A model generated the notes under the pieces. That model was not told the origin of the DNA. It searched no databases and saw only the letters and a list, made by a program, of their open reading frames with translations. Below are positions 36,944 through 48,170 of a stretch of 64,000 nucleotides of DNA, piece after piece. The translations under genes were made by a program, and so were the position numbers. How positions within the stretch are numbered: the stretch's first letter is position 1; each line of letters begins with the position of its first letter. Source of the stretch: Scleromitrula shiraiana (lineage: Eukaryota; Ascomycota; Leotiomycetes; Helotiales; Sclerotiniaceae); the NCBI GenBank assembly GCA_028455995.1, contig JABELC010000011.1, forward strand, positions 1,550,001-1,614,000. Reading direction: 5' to 3'.

Positions 36944-38164
36944 TCACATTGGAGCAATAACCGATCTAACATCCCAAACAACCAATCTTTCATCCCAAGC
37001 TGTACTCGCACACCAACCTTCCGACCCAAAAAGACACCAATCGACACCAGTAACGAATTCCGTATGACGATCCATACGACCCAATTCACGACCGATAGTT
37101 GGGACACCTTGATCTTGAGGTACTTGGATGGGTTGAGAAGCGCTAAGTGTTCCGTCGGACCAGACTCGACATGTCATGTCATAACTAGCACTGAGTAACG
37201 TATCGCTAAGATGAGGACTCCACGCAATCTTGCGGACTGCATATTCGTGCCCTTCGAGGATGGCGGCGGGTCCTTGGCGAGTATTTCGGATATCGAATGT
37301 ACGGATTATTTGGTCGACTCCTGCAGTTGCGATGCAGGTGTCGCGGTATTTGTTCCAATCGTGAGTGAGACATTCGGAGGGAGGAAAGGTGTTGCGATTG
37401 CTGCCGACGGAATGGACTGCTGATATTGAGGGTGGGGGACCGTGGATGGGGATTAGATGGACAAGGTGATTGGAGGCGGATGCTGGGGTTCTTAGATCGA
37501 AGATTCGGAGGTGGGAATCGGAGGAGACGGAGGAGAGGACGGAGGGAGAGTGAGGAGAGAATGCGCTGCTATAGGTGCAGGAATGGGTGGGTAATGTAAG
37601 TAAGGAATTTTGACGTTCTGGGTTCCACTGATGATTGTAAAAGTTAGCCCCGCTTCATATAATAGAGAATATAGTGAGACCGTACAAGCTTGATAGTACC
37701 ATCCCAAGAGCTAGAAATAAAGGAATCCTTAGAGACCAAGTTCCAATGCACAGAATAAACCTCACGACTATGTTCTTGCCAATTCTTAACTGGGAATTGA
37801 TTGAGTGATATATCGAACATCTTAATACTTCCATCGCCACATGCTGTAATGACTTGGTTCTCGTTGGCTTCAGACCATGCTAGATCGTACATAGAATCTT
37901 GAGTATCGAAGCTAGAATGGAGAATAATGGCATCAGCAGTCATTCAATTTATCCAATTCAAATTGAGAATTAAAGCGAAGAGGATGCTTCAACTTACGTC
38001 TTCTCAGCTTGAATACCACGAGCAGTCAAATTCAAACTATACAATCTTCCATTTCCAACCAATCCATAGTTCGCCGCTGCTGCAACACATATTCTACTAT
38101 CGTAGAACGGGGAATACTTGACCGCATAGCCCTTGAAACCAGCTGTGCGAAACTCCAGCATCAT
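36944..38164 (-). CDS. PEX7: Peroxin 7, PTS2 receptor (WD40 protein)
   Basis: Three exons (38164-37998, 37911-37686, 37627-36944) give 358 residues plus a stop, the usual length for fungal PEX7. The start MLEFRTAGFKGYAVKYSPFY is the highly conserved PEX7 N-terminus (ATG at 38164 or, one codon in, 38161). WD repeats follow: DLAWSEANENQVITACGDGS with IKMFD, VHWNLVSKDSFISSSWDGTI with KLW, SVSSDSHLRIFDLR, CIATAGVDQIIRTFDIR, YAVRKIAWSPHLSDTLLSAS with CRVW, and a final CASTAWDERLVVWDVRS. PEX7 binds the N-terminal PTS2 signal of matrix enzymes such as thiolase and carries them to peroxisomes with a co-receptor. It shares a 525 bp divergent promoter region with the AlkB-type gene. Confidence 0.95.
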
Positions 38165-38689
38165 CGCAATGATTATCGAAATAGCTTTTTGACAGGTTGT
38201 ATTTGTATAAAATTTGGAAATAAAATTGCTAATGCAAATTTAATTGAAAAGAAAAAATGTAAAGAATATCCTCAATCGTCCCAAGTATGGCGACGAATCT
38301 TCTCCCAAGTTGTATAGTGAGTGAGTAGTATGAATTTGAAGAAATTCAAGCTTCCCACTATGGATTGGGCCGAGGGATGGATGTTCGTGCATTGACCATA
38401 TCGGTGTTCTCTCAGCCGGTTCTTCGTGAATTGATGACTAATTTCTGAGGTTTATGCAAGACACCATAGGTAATATTAGCGGGGAGCTAGATATAAGTGG
38501 TGCATCATTATAGATGATTTCTCTCCAGGTAACCTTATATCATCTACCATGCATCCAAGCTACCGTATATCTAAGGAGAAACTCAATAGACTTGAAATCC
38601 AGGACCTAGGGACGTTGGGATGGCCTTCTTGGAGAGTATTACCTCATTCACAATCTGTCTTAGTCTCTTAGATTACCCTTCCCAATATC
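38165..38689. promoter_or_regulatory. Divergent promoter region between PEX7 and the AlkB-type gene
   Basis: The two start codons face away from each other across this 525 bp. I see no specific factor site that I can defend. Confidence 0.5.
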
Positions 38690-40157
38690 ATGGATGCGTT
38701 TGTGTCGAGAAAAAAGCGAAAGTCATCATCAGAATTCCAGTCTCCTGAGTCACCAAATAGAAAAAGGACCAGAGACCAAACTAATGAACTAAACACCTCA
38801 GATGATGAATCCACGGATTTTAAGCTGGCTTTATTATCTTCACTACATCCAGAATATGACCAACAAGTTCTTCTCGATATCTTGTTAGAACATAATGGTC
38901 AAGTAGAGAAAGCTTCATCCTCACTATCCCAATCCATATCATCTCCTAAGAAGTCTTCAACCACAGTAGGATATCAAAGTTCTCTTTCCAAATTCATGTC
39001 CAACAATTCAGAAAGTCCTTCTAAACGAGCTAAAGTTATGCCCAAGAAAGGCAAAACACTTCATTTATATTCACCTGAAGATGTAGAAGCTTATACTCCA
39101 TGCTCTATCATTCATAATTTTCTTCCCATCGAAGAAGCAAATGATTTACTTGAGGAGTTATTGAAGGAGGCGAAGACATTCGAAAAGATGACGTTCAAGT
39201 TGTTTGATAATGTGGTTTTGAGTCCTCATACGAGTTGTTTTTATGTAGAGAGTTTGGAGGAGGCTAAGACTCAGAAGACTGAGTATATTTATAATGGCGG
39301 TTTACTTACGGTGAGTTTTTCAGCCCAACTTATACAGTTATACCTGCGTATTTTTTCTGTTTGTTTCTACTTACCATTTTCTGATACATCTCATGTAGGA
39401 TGTACGGCAACTTACTCCCCAGATGAGAAAAGTATCATCCAGAGTCCAAGAAGCCGTCAACCGCCAAGCAACCACCAGAATCCAAACACATTACCCCAAC
39501 AACCAAAAATTAAAACATCAATCCCCAGGCCCATGGAAACCAAATGCTGCCGTAGTAAACTGCTACAACGGGGCAGCAGAGAGCGTAGGATACCACAGCG
39601 ATCAATTCACCTACCTCGGACCTCATCCAATCATCGGATCCGTATCCCTAGGCGTAGCACGCGAATTCCGCGTCCAAGAAATCATTCCTCAGGACGAAGC
39701 AAAAGATGGGGATGGAGACCCCAAAAACAAAAAGAGCAGAGAACCCCAAGACACCCCCGGACAAATCTCCATCCACCTCCCCCACAATTCCCTCCTGGTA
39801 ATGCACGCCGAAATGCAAGAGAGCTGGAAACATAGCATCGCGCCCGCGCAAGCCATCGATCCCCATCCTATTGCTGGAAACCGCAGAATCAATATCACGT
39901 ATCGAGATTATAAAGCATCATTGCATCCGAAATTCACACCGAGATGTAAGTGTGATGTTCCGACTGTGCTGAGGGTGGTGCAGAGGAAGAAGGAAAATTG
40001 GGGGAGGTATTTTTGGATGTGTTATGCGGGGAATGTGCCGGGGAAGGAGGGCTGTTCGTTTTTTGAGTGGGCGGAGTTTGATGATGATGGGGATCCGGTG
40101 TGGGGGGAGGTAGATGGGAAGGGGAAGGTGGATGGAGAACGCGAGGTTAGTTTTTGA
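38690..40157 (+). CDS. AlkB-type 2OG-Fe(II) dioxygenase with N-terminal CUE and C-terminal GRF zinc finger
   Basis: Exons 38690-39310 and 39399-40157 give 459 residues. The domain order is: a basic, Ser-rich leader with RKKRK-type nuclear signals; a CUE-like ubiquitin-binding helix bundle at about residues 43-82 (LSSLHPEYDQQVLLDILLEH); the AlkB dioxygenase at about 130-380; and a GRF zinc finger at about 395-440 (CKCDVPTVLRVVQ...NWGRYFWMC...GCSFFEW). Iron ligands are H273 and D275 (GYHSDQ) and H352 (SWKHSI). The 2OG-binding arginines are in RRINITYRDY (about 370 and 376). ALKBH2/3-like enzymes demethylate alkylated DNA or RNA. The CUE and GRF parts suggest recruitment to ubiquitylated, damaged chromatin and to single-stranded nucleic acid; that is inference. 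Reading through the intron would wrongly extend exon 1 to 39835. Confidence 0.93.
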
Positions 40158-41895
40158 GTTGTAGGACTTCGGATTGTTGTCGATATGGTACCTGAAGGTT
40201 TTGAAAATCTGCTATTATGAATCATAGTTTCTTCTTTGGTTTGGCGCAACTCTGCGGTCTTATTTATATTAATCTCACACCTCATATTTACACTGGTACA
40301 TCGACGAAATAGACCTCGAAACACTAAATAATATTTACATATCAAATACTAAAACATCTCACCCTGCTTTTGATGTTTGACTAGCCTAGTAGCTAAAAAC
40401 CTTGGGCCACTCGATGTCTACAGACTCTCGTCTGTTATAGTCTGACAAAAACATCAAATCATCCAAATATCAGACGATATATCAAATAGTTTTGTTGCAT
40501 GTCTAAGTTTTCACCGTCGGGTAGTTTTATTATACCACTTTGCAGACAATTCTCCATGCCACCATTATTCGCAGTTTTCTTGCATCGCTGGGTTTATACC
40601 ACCACTCCGCAGGCAGCCTCAGGATTGGATAACTACAATACATCCATTTGTTGCACATCCGAAGTTTCCCTTAGCTTCTGTAGCAGTATGCAATCAATTT
40701 CGCAAGAGTCAAGTTTTGAAAATTATGGACGATAACAACGATATCATCTTACAACATATGGGATCAAATACTTCAATTATCTACCCTATTAGGAGCTCGT
40801 CTGTTCTTCATCTCAGACATGTAACAAAACTTTAGCTCTCATCTAATGTTTTCTTGTTGCATGTCTGGAATTCTTTTCAGATTTGGCAACCGAAATTAGC
40901 GCAAGCCGTTACTTACTTGGGATTGCGAGGAGATGAAATAGACCTCAGGAAGCTACGGCAATAGTATTATCCACATCGACGCTGTCGTTGCTCCCCGTAT
41001 GTAAGTGCGCTGTATTTTAGATATGCAACAAAAACATTCTTGATATCTCATTTGATTTATGAATAAAATTCAGTTCCAAGGTTTTGTTGCATGTCTGAAA
41101 AAAAAAATACGGGATTTTTACGACGGTAGAAGGATCCACTGCTGAACCCACTGGATTCTTCTAGGTATCTCTGGGGATTACCTAATAAGTAGGAACAGAA
41201 ATACGGTATCTGTACGAAAGCTACAACCGTCGTCGTCTAGCTACCTGCCTCCCGTATGTAAATACTTCAGACGTCAGATATGCAACAAAACTTTCTTCTA
41301 TCTCGTCTGATCTATGAATATAGATTTTTTATCGCATATCTGAACATTCTCGAAAAATCCTACTATTATAGTAATTAGTGGTTGAGGGTCAAAATTTATA
41401 TCGGCGATGTCGTAGTGGTATATTATGATCAACTCCGTTCCCTACCCAAATACGGGCTCAAAAACGGGTCGTATCCCAGATATGCAACAAAACTCTCATT
41501 TATCTCATGGTTTTCATCTGGTGTATACATCTGTATCATTTGTTGCATGTCTGAGAATATGTACGATACCAAGCACAACGGTAGGTAGTTGATCACAGAC
41601 AGGTGGAAAGGCCTGATCGAATGCTATGGTAATAGTATTGAAGCCAATACCGTATACATTATTGATAGATAGGGTTTCCTATCTCTTCGAAAACGGGTGA
41701 TATTGAGATATGCAACAGGATTTTATAGGCGAGCTGAAGCACAGTATACGGGACATAGATTCTTTTGTTGCATATCTCAAGTTGAACATACCGGCTGCCC
41801 GTATTTTGCAACCCGTATCTTCAGAGGAGGATGGAACGGATTGCTTAATCTTACCAATTTCTCTACATTGCTGTTTGTAGTGACTATGAGATCAA

Positions 41896-41933
41896 GGTCG
41901 GGTCAGTGTCGGGTCACTTTCGGGTCATTTGGG
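41896..41933 (+). repeat. Short CGGGTCA tandem repeat inside the hairpin array
   Basis: Four irregular copies of (T)CGGGTCA with 3-5 base spacers. Confidence 0.7.
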
Positions 41934-42045
41934 TCTCAGATGTGCAACAAAACTTATAGATGTTCTATATGATCTTGAGCAGCTAGCAGTTGAAGTGTTT
42001 GTGTTCTGTAAATTGCTTTTGCTCCACGTCTAAATTGGGGGCGGC

Positions 42046-42083
42046 GCTGTCTACGGCGCTGTCTACGGCGCTGTCTACAGCAA
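42046..42083 (+). repeat. 12-bp tandem repeat GGCGCTGTCTAC x3
   Basis: Three direct copies of GGCGCTGTCTAC, the last with one change, in the linker between two hairpin units. The local GC content stands out from the surroundings. Confidence 0.85.
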
Positions 42084-43282
42084 TGGTAGACAGTTGAAAA
42101 TTATAAAATTAATCGGAAAGTTACATTGATAAACTAACATCATACATATAAGTAATCGATTCCTTCACTCTGTTGCTGTAGAGAAGCAATCAGAATTCAA
42201 TATATGTAATTGAATTTCTGAAATCTCCCGCGACTTTCCGTATAAAACGTTCAAAATTATGTTTGCTGCATATCTTGCTTGAGATACGGGATTGGAGAAT
42301 AAGCTTTGGAGTTGCAGTTACGATAGTGGTATTTGTGTAGATGGTGATCTTCTTGCCGTATTGCAATGCTTATACCGTAGTATTTCAGATATGCAACAGG
42401 ACGGAATGCTATACTAACCGCTATCTCGTCTCATGTTTGAATTACCCACCCGTCTTTTTGTTGCGTATCTGAAATCTCACCTTTGCGAAAAAAGTCTGAG
42501 CATGAAGACTACGGGCGACGCTGATCGTAATAGTGATTATGTTATTCACAGATGTAACAATCATCCTTCATCTTAACAGTAGTGGAATGGTTCAATCTTG
42601 AGGTATGCAGCAATACCATTTGATATCTCGTCTGATCTTTGGTACAATACTCATATTTGTTGCATGTCTAAAAACAACGTCACCCTTGAACTTCAGAAAA
42701 ACAGGAAGTTGACGAACTACAAAAGCATTGCGATGTTATGAGTATATCATAAATTATTCAGGTTACCTACCGTTACTCTGTATGGAGAGATCGTATGAAG
42801 CTGGAAGTTCCGAAAGCTACGGCGATGGTGTAGCTTTCTCCTCAAATTCCTACTACGGAAAAACGATCAGTGTGCGGTAGAACTTCAGATATGCAACAAA
42901 CCTTTTCTTGTTCTAATTTGGAATGAAAATTCTGTGATAGTTCCATGAATTCAAAGCATCACAAGTGGCAATACTGTATCGATCGTACAGGTCTTATTAA
43001 TTATGCTAATTTAATGATAACACAACATAGTTTAATAATTTTTGGAATTGATCACCCCAAAATTTGAGATATGCAACAAAGCTATAGATATTAACACTTT
43101 CAAATATATTGATTTTATTGGTTCCTATTCCTTATTAGGTTTTGGAATGATGAGTACAACTAGCAGGAACGAACCAATGTTACATAATACATTTTTAAGA
43201 TTTAGATAGGCGCGTTTGATAACTTATTACTTTTCATAATCATTAATTCAGCATCAATAACTCTTGAAATGTCGATAATGAG

Positions 43283-44564
43283 ATGACCTCTACGCTCTCA
43301 ACTTCTGCATCTCAATCTTCTTCTAGGAAACGATGGCACGAGGAGGATGACACAAACAAGGGATATTCAGGCCCAAATTAGCTATCTTCTAAACTTTTAG
43401 CATCGAGTGTACCAAGGATAAATTACCTCTGTCACAAGAACAAATCCAACACGGAGACTGCTCACACCAATCACCAAAACTACAGTCACAGCTCTTATTT
43501 ACCCAGAAATGGCTGGATTTATTCAAAGCACATACGTTTTTGGGGTATCAACGCTCCACATAGAATCACTGCAACACGCAAACGTGTTGATTATCTCGGT
43601 CGATTTGGTATATTGAATTATTCTTCAAGATTTAACAACTTATTTTGGATTAAGAAAGGCAAGGAGAAACAAAATACACACCCTCACGTTTGCTCTGAGC
43701 TCGGACTCTCTCCCAAGTTGTTCAAAGAAGGAAATTCTACGGAACTCAGGAGTAAAACTCTATCGTATTTTCCATTTGCTTCTCTCCCATTTGAAATAGG
43801 AAGTTTGATATATGAATACATATTTTGGCGATCTCAGACTGCGTTTAACTCTACCAAGAGCAAACAAAATTGGAAGTTTAGAGCGAGAAGACCTTCGCTT
43901 TTGGGAGCATTGAAACATCCCGCATCAATGGATCTATTTTATGAAGCCAGAAACACATATTGGGAAATAATAACTTATACATTCAACGTTGTATACAGCG
44001 AGAGGGGACATGGCTTAGATGGAGATGACGTGGTTGGTGATGATGGGGTCTTGAAGTCGGGGAAATTGAGGAATGTGGTTTTGAAAGTGCCGTATGATTT
44101 CCTCCTTTTCTTTTATCACGTTGTGTCTTTGATCGAGGCTTGAGCTAAAATGAGGCAGCCATTTGATCACGATGACAATTCTTTCTCCTCGATTGAGTTA
44201 TTTTTACGGTTGTGTAAGGTTTTTAACACTGAGATCTGATTCTTGTGTAGAATTGGTTATTTTTATAAGAAAGGTTCTATGGGAATTCAAGGAGCTGAGA
44301 ATGCTGAAGGTAGAAATTGTGAGGGAAGGCACCTCGGTGATGATTATGAGAGAGAAAAGCAATCATCCGGGTTGTTGGAAACATGTCCTGAAAAGTCTAG
44401 ATGGACTTGTTAGGGTGAGTAGCTTTGAGGAGAGTAGAGAAGAGATGGGTAAGTTGAGAGAAATAGAGGAGATCGTAAAAGGTGTAAGAATCGAGAATTA
44501 TGAAGATGGATGGTTAGGAGCATGGATTTGGAAATCTGGAGACGACTCAAAATCCTTGGACTAG
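43283..44564 (+). pseudogene. Broken 2EXR/F-box-like gene
   Basis: From ATG 43283 a single frame reads through one in-frame TAG (43379-43381) to 44143. No GT occurs upstream of that stop after the ATG, so splicing cannot remove it. The conserved-looking part is FPFASLPFEIGSLIYEYIFW, with PASMDLFYEARNTYWEIIT downstream, resembling the 2EXR module common in sclerotiniaceous fungi. After a TGA at 44141-44143 the coding signal seems to continue in another frame (44163-44564: VLWEFKELRMLKVEIV... GWLGAWIW). At least one stop and one frame change therefore separate it from an intact gene. It lies 200 bp after the hairpin array. An alternative is a short genuine gene starting inside, but no suitable ATG is seen near 43400-43700. 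Confidence 0.5.
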
Positions 44565-44587
44565 GTCCTCAAATTTACGCTATTTCA

Positions 44588-45169
44588 GTGTGGATTATTT
44601 TTGAATTATTTCAGTTATCCAAGATCTTCAACACGGTTTATGCATATCTTTCCTATGCCAATCGATATCGATGGATGTAGAGCTATGCTTCAGAAAGATA
44701 CCAAGGCTCGAATTACTTTGACCTCTGTTCAGGATTTGGCCAAAATTGTTGCGGAAGCAATTGTTTATGACGGTCGCTGACCAGAAATAAGTGGTATTCA
44801 TGGAAACCAGATCTCCGTATTAAATTTCATAAAACTGTGCGAGACAATCAGAGGCAAGTTTATGAATTTACATTGTTAGTGTAAATCTTGCATTAATCTT
44901 GGTTTATTTTTCCAGGTCAAGAATTTAAAGTCGAATCTGTTGATAGGACAGACCTTGAAGCTGGGAGATTGACTTCTTCTTGAGTTCCTATTATCGATCA
45001 TCCTGCTATTCCTGAGGATCAAAGGAATGCTTTCTCGCAGAATTACTTTGCTAATTTTATATTGGCTTCTAAAAAGGATGGGTGGGATGCTTCTGATGAG
45101 TGGAATCATTTGCTTCCAGACTTTCATTTCGATGGAATTGAAGAATTTTTGGCAATAATTTGGAAATAA
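44588..45169 (+). pseudogene. NmrA-like (isoflavone-reductase-type) oxidoreductase, 3' remnant
   Basis: One frame reads GLFLNYFSYPRSSTRFMHIF, PMPIDIDGCRAML and ARITLTSVQDLAKIVAEAIV, then YDGR, TGA (44778-44780) and PEISGIHGNQISVLNFIKLC. A recognisable intron (about 44850-44917, ending TTTTTCCAG) leads to QEFKVESVDRTDLEAG, a second TGA, then VPIIDHPAIPEDQRNAF and WDASDEWNHLLPDFHFDGIE before the natural end. This is the C-terminal half of the NmrA-like family. Both stops stand where a tryptophan is expected (TGG to TGA). The Rossmann N-terminal half is absent, replaced by the broken 2EXR-like gene, so it is a truncated, dead copy. Family members are NAD(P)-binding reductases or regulators. Confidence 0.75.
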
Positions 45170-45672
45170 TTTTGTGAATTATGGATTTGAATTTCCAAAG
45201 GTTGACGAGATATATAAAGCTTATTAAGATGATAACCTTAAATGTGATGTTGGAGAAGACATCTTTAAAATGCAAACTAACAGGAGTAGGTCAGTTTGAG
45301 CGTGAATTGATAGGATTTAATGAAGTACTTGATAATTGATGCGAGTTTGTCTAGTGCAAATAAGAGAACAATTGATAAGAGGAATTATACAAACCTTAGA
45401 CCATTTCTTTGCTTCTCTGTGTGAATCTCTTTATCCTGCTCAACCCTTTGTGGTTTAATGTATATTAAAATCAATCTTTCATGCCCTCTTTTGTTTACAT
45501 GTAAATCTTTATTTGCAACTATTACTCCATTGATCGAATTTTTTGAACTCCCATCCATCCATCACTTTTTAAATGGAGACCCTTCAATAGATACTTCATA
45601 ATGTACATCTCATAGGTACTTTAACCGACTCATTTGGAGGCATCGCGTAACAGGGATCAGAAGCCATCCAAA

Positions 45673-47487
45673 ATGCCTCCTCAACTACAACCTGCGAATG
45701 CCCTGAGATTTGTTCCAGCATTACCAGAGATCTTCCAGCCCCCAAAAGATGAAGAAATTGCCGCTGGACATGAAGAAAACAATAGGTTCAACCATCAGGA
45801 GGGAGCAAGACGCCGTCAAGCTAAACTAGCCCTGTTCAAGGAATTTAAAAGAACCCGTGGTATAGAAACAGGTATATGACTTTGTCTTTAGAAAACTGCA
45901 AGACTAGATGCAAGATGCTAAGTATTGCACATTGCAGAAACATCACCAGACGAAGCAACTACTAGTAATACCTCACAATACGGAATACCAAAGATTCAAG
46001 GCCACCAAGAGTGGTTAGAATATCAGAAAAAATTCTTCCCACGTTTCCATCACGACTTTGAATTAAGTGCGTCACGAAAACACAACAAAAGGGCAAATCC
46101 GAACCCTATGGTGCCCGAGACTGTAACTCACGATGGTAATCAATGGCACTTGGATAAGAATGGAGAAACACTTATGGTAGTGATTAGAGACGGTCTCGAC
46201 GATCCATATTATGATATTCCAAATCATATACCACTAGTGCAGGTAATTCAATCAGCTGACGATGAGCTCTCAAAGATCTATCCTGCAGAAGAGCCAAGAA
46301 AAGATACAAGATATCCAGAAGGAGTCAAGCCTACCTCTATAGGTTCACGTTCTTACGAAGAAGATGAACGCAATTACGTCAAAAGTAAGGGTTGGGAAAG
46401 AGGAATACAACATTGTGGAGTCTGGCACGTAACAGGAATGAGATATGACATGAAATCAGGCGGGCCTTGGGGTCTTCGCGTAACCACAGATACAGAAGGT
46501 GGAGCTGGCGGGACGGTAAAGAGAGAAGAGCGAGCTGCAGCAATGAAGAAGTTTTGGCAAGATCTTGTGCCAGCCGAAGAAGCAATATGCGGATGGATGA
46601 AAGCGTTTGACGCCGAAGGATACAAAGCCGCACGAGCCCACTTTGCACACATGGTAGAAACGAAAACCGGTCTTGAAGAATTCGGCCCAATGCAGGTAGC
46701 CACACTTCGCGTACGCATCAAGAATAAGACTGCAAAGAACCACAAGGACACACAGGACGCCAAGGGGCTTTTGATTGCAACCACATGTACAGGAGACTTT
46801 TGCGGTGGAGACTATTTCCTACCACAATTGAAGTTGAAAACCCCTATCAGGCCCGGCGATATTGTCCTAATGAAGGCTGCCTTATTGGAACATTGTGTTG
46901 GTCCGATAACTGGACAACGAATGTCGCTCATCTACACTTCCCATACGGATAAAGATAGCATTTCACCTCACTATGACATGATGTCACCCGATGAGAAACA
47001 AGCTTACGACGATAAACAGGCAAAGATCAAATTAAAGAAGGCTGATGACAGACATAAAACTCTTGCGGAGGAGCTACCGAAAATCAAAGCATTAGAGCAT
47101 CGTGATCAATTGCACCCTTGGGACCAATACAGGTTGAATCTTGTTCCAGATCATCTCCGTAAACTCCGCAGAGCCAGAGTCGAACAAGCAAAGGAATTAA
47201 GAGAGATGAGGAAGCGTGGTAGATCCAAAGCAGATATTAATGAAGTAAAAGCACTTCCAGCTTCCTTGTTCTACGCATATAGTTCTAGGGAGAAGCGTCG
47301 CTTGAACAAAGGGTGCAATCCTTTTGAGTCTATGCCTACTAATGGCAAGCGTAACAGGAATGACTCGGAGGAGAACACGGTTTTGGAGATCAGAGAAAGA
47401 TACGACCAGACTACTGGGAGGAATGGTGATAAGAGGAGAAAAATGAACGGGGAAGAGAAGACGATGAAGAGAAATTCGGAGAAATGA
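45673..47487 (+). CDS. TET/JBP-like 2-oxoglutarate Fe(II) dioxygenase-fold protein
   Basis: Exons 45673-45871 and 45938-47487 give 582 residues. The first ~110 residues are charged, with a basic helix (ARRRQAKLALFKEFKRTRG). The centre carries a dioxygenase fold in the order expected of the fungal TET/JBP-type superfamily: NHKD (H335 and D337, first iron ligands), CTGDFCGGDYFLPQL, PGDIVLMKAALLEHCVGP (H385) and GQRMSL (R394, 2OG). The C-terminal ~150 residues are a Lys/Arg-rich coiled coil and tail. Known TET/JBP enzymes oxidise 5-methylcytosine or thymine; many fungal relatives are expanded and associated with transposons. A role on nucleic acid is inferred, not shown. The gene looks intact although it follows two dead genes and the hairpin array. 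Confidence 0.75.
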
Positions 47488-48170
47488 TCGGAGACACTCC
47501 TCGTCCTGCTTATTAGAATAGCTATTCCAACCAATATGATTGACCGCTGCACTGGACACTGTACATCTGTAGTTTGAGGACCAATTCTTTGGCAAGCCTA
47601 GCTACGAAAATTGTTGAAAAATATAGATCACCCACGTTTGCTAAACTCATTAAAGATACTACCAAATTTCATATTTGATGCTGAATGAATTGAAGAACCC
47701 TTTCCTGGAAAGAAATTGTCCCCCTCCTTCTCCATCGATGAATGGCCATGTTAGCACTGCAATCAAGTTTTTTAGAGCATGGTAGATTGTCCTAGTTCTC
47801 GATATGAAATTGTGTTAAAACTCTATCATATTGAACGCAATGAGAATCTGGACTTGAAATGATTCACTAAATCGCCATTTTCAACGTGAGGGAGGTGCAC
47901 CTGGTATAGATTGGAAGATTGCTTGATTTTTGATAAGGAAGATATAAATCGTGCCCGGATCGAACATGATTGGCTAATTAATTTACAGCCTCGCGCTAAG
48001 AAACTACCTCCGAGTCAACAACAATTTCTCGAGCCTTGTCGAAATTGATCTACCCTACTATCAAAACGACTATATGTATGCTACAACGATGCTCTGTATG
48101 AAAAATCAACAAGAGCTATATCCCATACAGTATCGCTGAGTTTCTCAATCTCCCCTCAGCGAATCGAACT
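47488..48170. other. Intergenic, no gene seen
   Basis: It holds the 3' flank of the dioxygenase-like gene and the CSN12 promoter. No coding signal is visible. Confidence 0.5.

Larger units (their letters stand above)
40440..43085. repeat. Diverged ~225 bp repeat array; each unit carries an inverted repeat (hairpin)
   Basis: A left arm AGATATGCAACAAAAC starts at about 40815, 41019, 41276, 41478, 41706, 41938, 42387, 42601, 42887 and 43067. Its inverse, TTTTGTTGCATGTCTGA, ends at about 40506, 40664, 40868, 41098, 41344, 41555, 41779, 42028, 42275, 42472 and 42671. Where both arms are present they lie 54-90 bp apart, end to end. The spacer holds a conserved word, TATCTCGTCTGATCTATGAA, best seen at 41041, 41297, 42421 and 42613. 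The DNA between hairpins also repeats: GCTACGGCAATAGTATT-like and CCCGTATGTAA-like words recur. Left-arm spacings are 180-290 bp (one gap of 449, about two units). No ORF runs through it. It looks like an old satellite-like array or nested MITE-like units. Confidence 0.85.

Noticed and set aside
38690..39835. 381-codon continuous ORF
   Set aside because: It reads through the intron at 39311-39398; after the GTGAGT donor the AlkB domain is only conserved in the spliced frame.
40440..43085. CRISPR-like array
   Set aside because: The repeats are long inverted pairs with 54-90 bp conserved spacers and variable unit length; the host is a fungus and there are no Cas genes.
46374..46784. Antisense ORFs of 95-136 codons opposite the TET/JBP-like gene
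   Set aside because: They are shadows of the coding frame with no motif of their own.
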